This document shows, piece by piece, positions 21,221-23,226 of a stretch of 23,226 bases of DNA (positions are counted from its first letter, which is position 1; each line of letters opens with the position of its first letter). The position numbers were made by a program, and so were the translations under genes. A model generated the notes under the pieces. The model saw only the letters and a list, made by a program, of their open reading frames with translations, had not been told where the DNA came from and did no database searches. This stretch comes from Pseudonocardia autotrophica. GTDB lineage: Bacteria > Actinomycetota > Actinomycetes > Mycobacteriales > Pseudonocardiaceae. Location: NCBI RefSeq assembly GCF_000717175.1, contig NZ_JNYD01000052.1:1-23226 (forward strand), given 5' to 3'.

Positions 21221-22213
21221 ATGTTGCTCGACCCCCTCAAGGTTCGGGGCCTGGAGCTGCCGAATCGGGTCGTCATGGCGCCGATGTCGCAGCGCTCCGC
21301 TGACGAGACCGGGTGCGCACGTAGTTGGCATCTGGTGCACTACGGCTCGCGTGCGGTCGGAGGTGTCGGGCTCGTGATGATCGAGGACTCGGCGGTCTCG
21401 CCCGAGGGCCGCGGCCACGGCGGTGCTCTTGGCCTCTACACCGATGAGCAGGCCGCGGCGCTGGCGCCCATTGTGGAGTTCTGCCACGAGCAGGGGGCCA
21501 AGGTCGGTGTGCAGCTCGGGCACACCGGGCGGAAGGCCTTCACCGACAGCGAGGCGCTCGACCAGGTAGTCGGTGCTACCGGGGCGCCCTTCAACGCCTC
21601 GAGCCACCAGCCCCACGCGTTGACCGACGAGGAGATCGGCGACCTGGTCGCCGCCTTCGGGCAGGCCGCAGCCAGGGCGAGTCAGGTCGGTGTTGACGTG
21701 ATCGAGATCCACGCCTCGCACGGCTACCTCATTCACGAGTTCCTTTCGCCGCTGACCAACCACCGCTCAGGCCCGTACGGCGGCGGCCCCGAGGCCAACA
21801 GTCGCTTCCTGCTGGAAATCGTGGAACAGGTGCGCGCAGCCTGCGAGCCGGGAATGCCGCTGTTCGTCCGGCTGGCGATCGACGACCTCGCCGAAGGCGG
21901 CTGGCATGTCGACGACGCCATCCCGGTCATCGACCAGCTCAGCCGGGCCGGCTGCGATGCCGTCGACGCCGCGGCAGGCGGCGCGGTCGAGGGCGCGTCA
22001 TCATTCGACATCCCGGTCGACTTCCGCAACCTCGCCGCACAGGTCCGCGAACGCACGGGCATGCCGACCATCGTCGCCGGCGGCATCAGCAGCGCAGAAG
22101 CCGCCGAAGCCGCGCTGGCCGGCAGGGACTGCGACCTGGTCGCGATCGGACGGCTCCTGCTCACCAACCCCTTCTGGGTCAACTCCCTGAAGGAGGCGAC
22201 ACAGGCCGCATGA
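21221..22213 (+). CDS. Old yellow enzyme, YqjM/XenA class NADPH:flavin oxidoreductase
   Basis: A 330-residue FMN TIM-barrel ene-reductase that would reduce an activated C=C bond with NAD(P)H. It has LPNRVVMAPMSQ near the N-terminus, VGVQLGHTGRKA (95-106) and IEIHASHGYLIHEFLSPLTN (161-180), where His164 and His167 match the substrate-binding pair of YqjM in number and context. The redox-tuning cysteine of the class (Cys26 in YqjM, MSPMC) is replaced by Ser23 here. The length is typical. I chose the ATG at 21221, which follows AAGGAG by 6 bases; an in-frame ATG at 21188 lacks one. It has no Fe-S domain and is unlike the 583-residue relative at 11631. It lies upstream of a luciferase-like monooxygenase. 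Substrate unknown. Confidence 0.88.
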   Translation: MLLDPLKVRGLELPNRVVMAPMSQRSADETGCARSWHLVHYGSRAVGGVGLVMIEDSAVSPEGRGHGGALGLYTDEQAAALAPIVEFCHEQGAKVGVQLGHTGRKAFTDSEALDQVVGATGAPFNASSHQPHALTDEEIGDLVAAFGQAAARASQVGVDVIEIHASHGYLIHEFLSPLTNHRSGPYGGGPEANSRFLLEIVEQVRAACEPGMPLFVRLAIDDLAEGGWHVDDAIPVIDQLSRAGCDAVDAAAGGAVEGASSFDIPVDFRNLAAQVRERTGMPTIVAGGISSAEAAEAALAGRDCDLVAIGRLLLTNPFWVNSLKEATQAA

Positions 22214-22433
22214 CCATGCTCACGCGAGACCAACCTCGACGCCACGCGCACCCTGCTGCCAGGCCGTTCCCGAACGGGCGTACGTCACTCGCGGAGTGGG
22301 CCGTACTTGGCCACGAAGTCGAACTCCGACCTCGGGTGAGGTGGCGAGAACCCGCAGCTGGTCCGCAGAGCGTCGGATTCAGCCCCACCCGTTCCTTCCT
22401 CTTCACACACGATTCCCGGTAATGGAGTGAGTC
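22214..22433. other. Intergenic region before the LLM monooxygenase gene
   Basis: About 220 bases. A 70-codon open frame (22210-22422) overlaps the preceding stop by ATGA, but its product is Arg/Pro-rich, resembles no family I know and has no coding-like third-position bias. I found no convincing promoter or terminator. Confidence 0.4.
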
Positions 22434-23226
22434 ATGGCACTGAAGTTCTGGGTGACGGCGCCCTTCTTCTACTCGGACATGGACCGTCCGTGGGGTGAGC
22501 TCCTGCAGGACATGCTGACGATCGTCGACACGGCCGAGCGGCTGGGTTTCGAGGGCGTCGCGATCAACGAGAACGTGTTCCAGAACTACGTGGCGAACCC
22601 CAGCGCCCTGGCCTTCGCCGCCCTCGCGGCGGCACGCACCACGCGGCTGAAGATCCTGCCCGGGGTGGTGGTGCTCCCGAGCTACAACCCGCTGCTGATC
22701 GCGTCGGAGATGGCGATGCTGGACCACCTGGCCCCGGGCCGCGTGGGTATCGGTGTGGCCCGGGGTGGCGGCCGCTACCAGCTGGACCGGATCGGGGTGG
22801 ACCCCGCCCAGGCGCGGGAGATCTACGAGGAGGCGCTGGAGATCATCCGGCGGGTGTGGGTCGAGGACGACGTGACCTACGACGGCCGGTACTTCTCGTT
22901 CCCGCGCACCACGATCGTGCCCAAGCCCGCCTCGCAGCCCGGCCCCGACCTGTGGGTCGCCTCGCAGAGCGTCGATGGCGTGCGGAAGGTCGCCGCGGAG
23001 GGGCACAACCTGCTCACGGCGCCCAACTGGGGCAACTTCGAGCCGCACGGGGACCTCGAGGCGCTGCTCGAGGCCTTCAACACCGCGGCCGCCGAGAGCG
23101 GCTCGCCACGCGGCGAGGTCATGGTCTACCGGCACACCTGGCTGGGCCGGACCGAGGCCGACGCGCTCGAGTTCTTCGACGACATGGTCAGCGAGTACAA
23201 CCACTACCTCGCGCTCACCCAGACCG
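22434..23226 (+). CDS. Luciferase-like (LLM class) flavin-dependent monooxygenase, partial at right edge
   Basis: The first 264 residues of a bacterial-luciferase-family oxidoreductase; the end lies outside the window. Family features include the opening strand MALKFWVTAPFFYSD, AERLGFEGVAINEN, the segment RLKILPGVVVLPSYNPLLIA, MLDHLAPGRVGIGVARGG (112-130 approximately), and WVASQSVDGVRKVA. Such enzymes use reduced FMN and oxygen, usually with a separate flavin reductase, to oxygenate or open substrates. The ATG at 22434 has GGAG about 7 bases upstream. It is 220 bases after the ene-reductase gene, in the same orientation. Some pyridine-degrading actinobacteria open the ring with LLM monooxygenases, so a link to N-heterocycle catabolism is possible but unproven. 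Confidence 0.85.
   Translation, partial: MALKFWVTAPFFYSDMDRPWGELLQDMLTIVDTAERLGFEGVAINENVFQNYVANPSALAFAALAAARTTRLKILPGVVVLPSYNPLLIASEMAMLDHLAPGRVGIGVARGGGRYQLDRIGVDPAQAREIYEEALEIIRRVWVEDDVTYDGRYFSFPRTTIVPKPASQPGPDLWVASQSVDGVRKVAAEGHNLLTAPNWGNFEPHGDLEALLEAFNTAAAESGSPRGEVMVYRHTWLGRTEADALEFFDDMVSEYNHYLALTQT

Noticed and set aside
22210..22422. Small 70-codon gene overlapping the ene-reductase stop
   Set aside because: Coupled start is attractive, but the product has no recognisable feature and the codon use is not gene-like.
1..23226. CRISPR arrays, tRNA or rRNA genes, insertion sequences
   Set aside because: No regularly spaced repeats, cloverleaf-like sequences, transposase motifs or terminal inverted repeats were seen on reading both strands.

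Overview
The window is high-GC DNA (mostly G or C at third codon positions) with short intergenic gaps, many ATGA/GTGA start-stop overlaps, and GntR, LysR and LacI regulators. This points to an actinobacterium; a Pseudonocardiaceae-like genome is a guess, since no rRNA or marker gene is present. It is an accessory catabolic region with four blocks.

Block 1 (1-6844, minus strand) is an N-heteroaromatic degradation operon read right to left: maleamate amidohydrolase (nicF-like), a two-gene split PEP-synthase-like phosphotransferase (625 + 364 aa), a molybdenum-hydroxylase FAD subunit, a separate SRPBCC/CoxG protein, an HD-domain protein, N-formylmaleamate deformylase (nicD-like), and the start of a probable 2,5-dihydroxypyridine dioxygenase (nicX-like) cut by the left edge. 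The combination of PEP-utilising protein, pyruvate-phosphate-dikinase-like protein, stand-alone SRPBCC subunit and lower maleamate pathway matches what I recall of 3-hydroxypyridine clusters, so 3-hydroxypyridine (or a close relative) is the best substrate guess. The small and large molybdenum-hydroxylase subunits are not in the window.

Block 2 (6845-9504, plus strand) is divergent. It holds an Amt-fold transporter that lacks both pore histidines, a strong terminator and a GntR/FCD regulator. Two copies of the palindrome GGCATAC-NN-GTATAC lie in the divergent gap and probably control both directions. A RidA-like gene fragment follows.

Block 3 (9672-16217) has a minus-strand LysR regulator and a divergent five-gene operon: DHDPS-family aldolase, Fe-S old-yellow-enzyme reductase, MHS-type MFS transporter and two SDR dehydrogenases. 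A LysR-type box lies between them. It looks like a catabolic pathway of unknown substrate.

Block 4a (16450-20267, minus) is a GATase1-like protein, LacI regulator, ribokinase and a PRPP synthetase, with LacI-type operators around the leading promoter. The likely route is ribose to ribose 5-phosphate to PRPP. Block 4b (20643-23226, plus) has a promoter and operator-like palindrome ahead of a ribBA relic, then a YqjM-class old yellow enzyme and a luciferase-like flavin monooxygenase cut by the right edge. I saw no tRNA, rRNA, CRISPR array, insertion sequence or replication origin.
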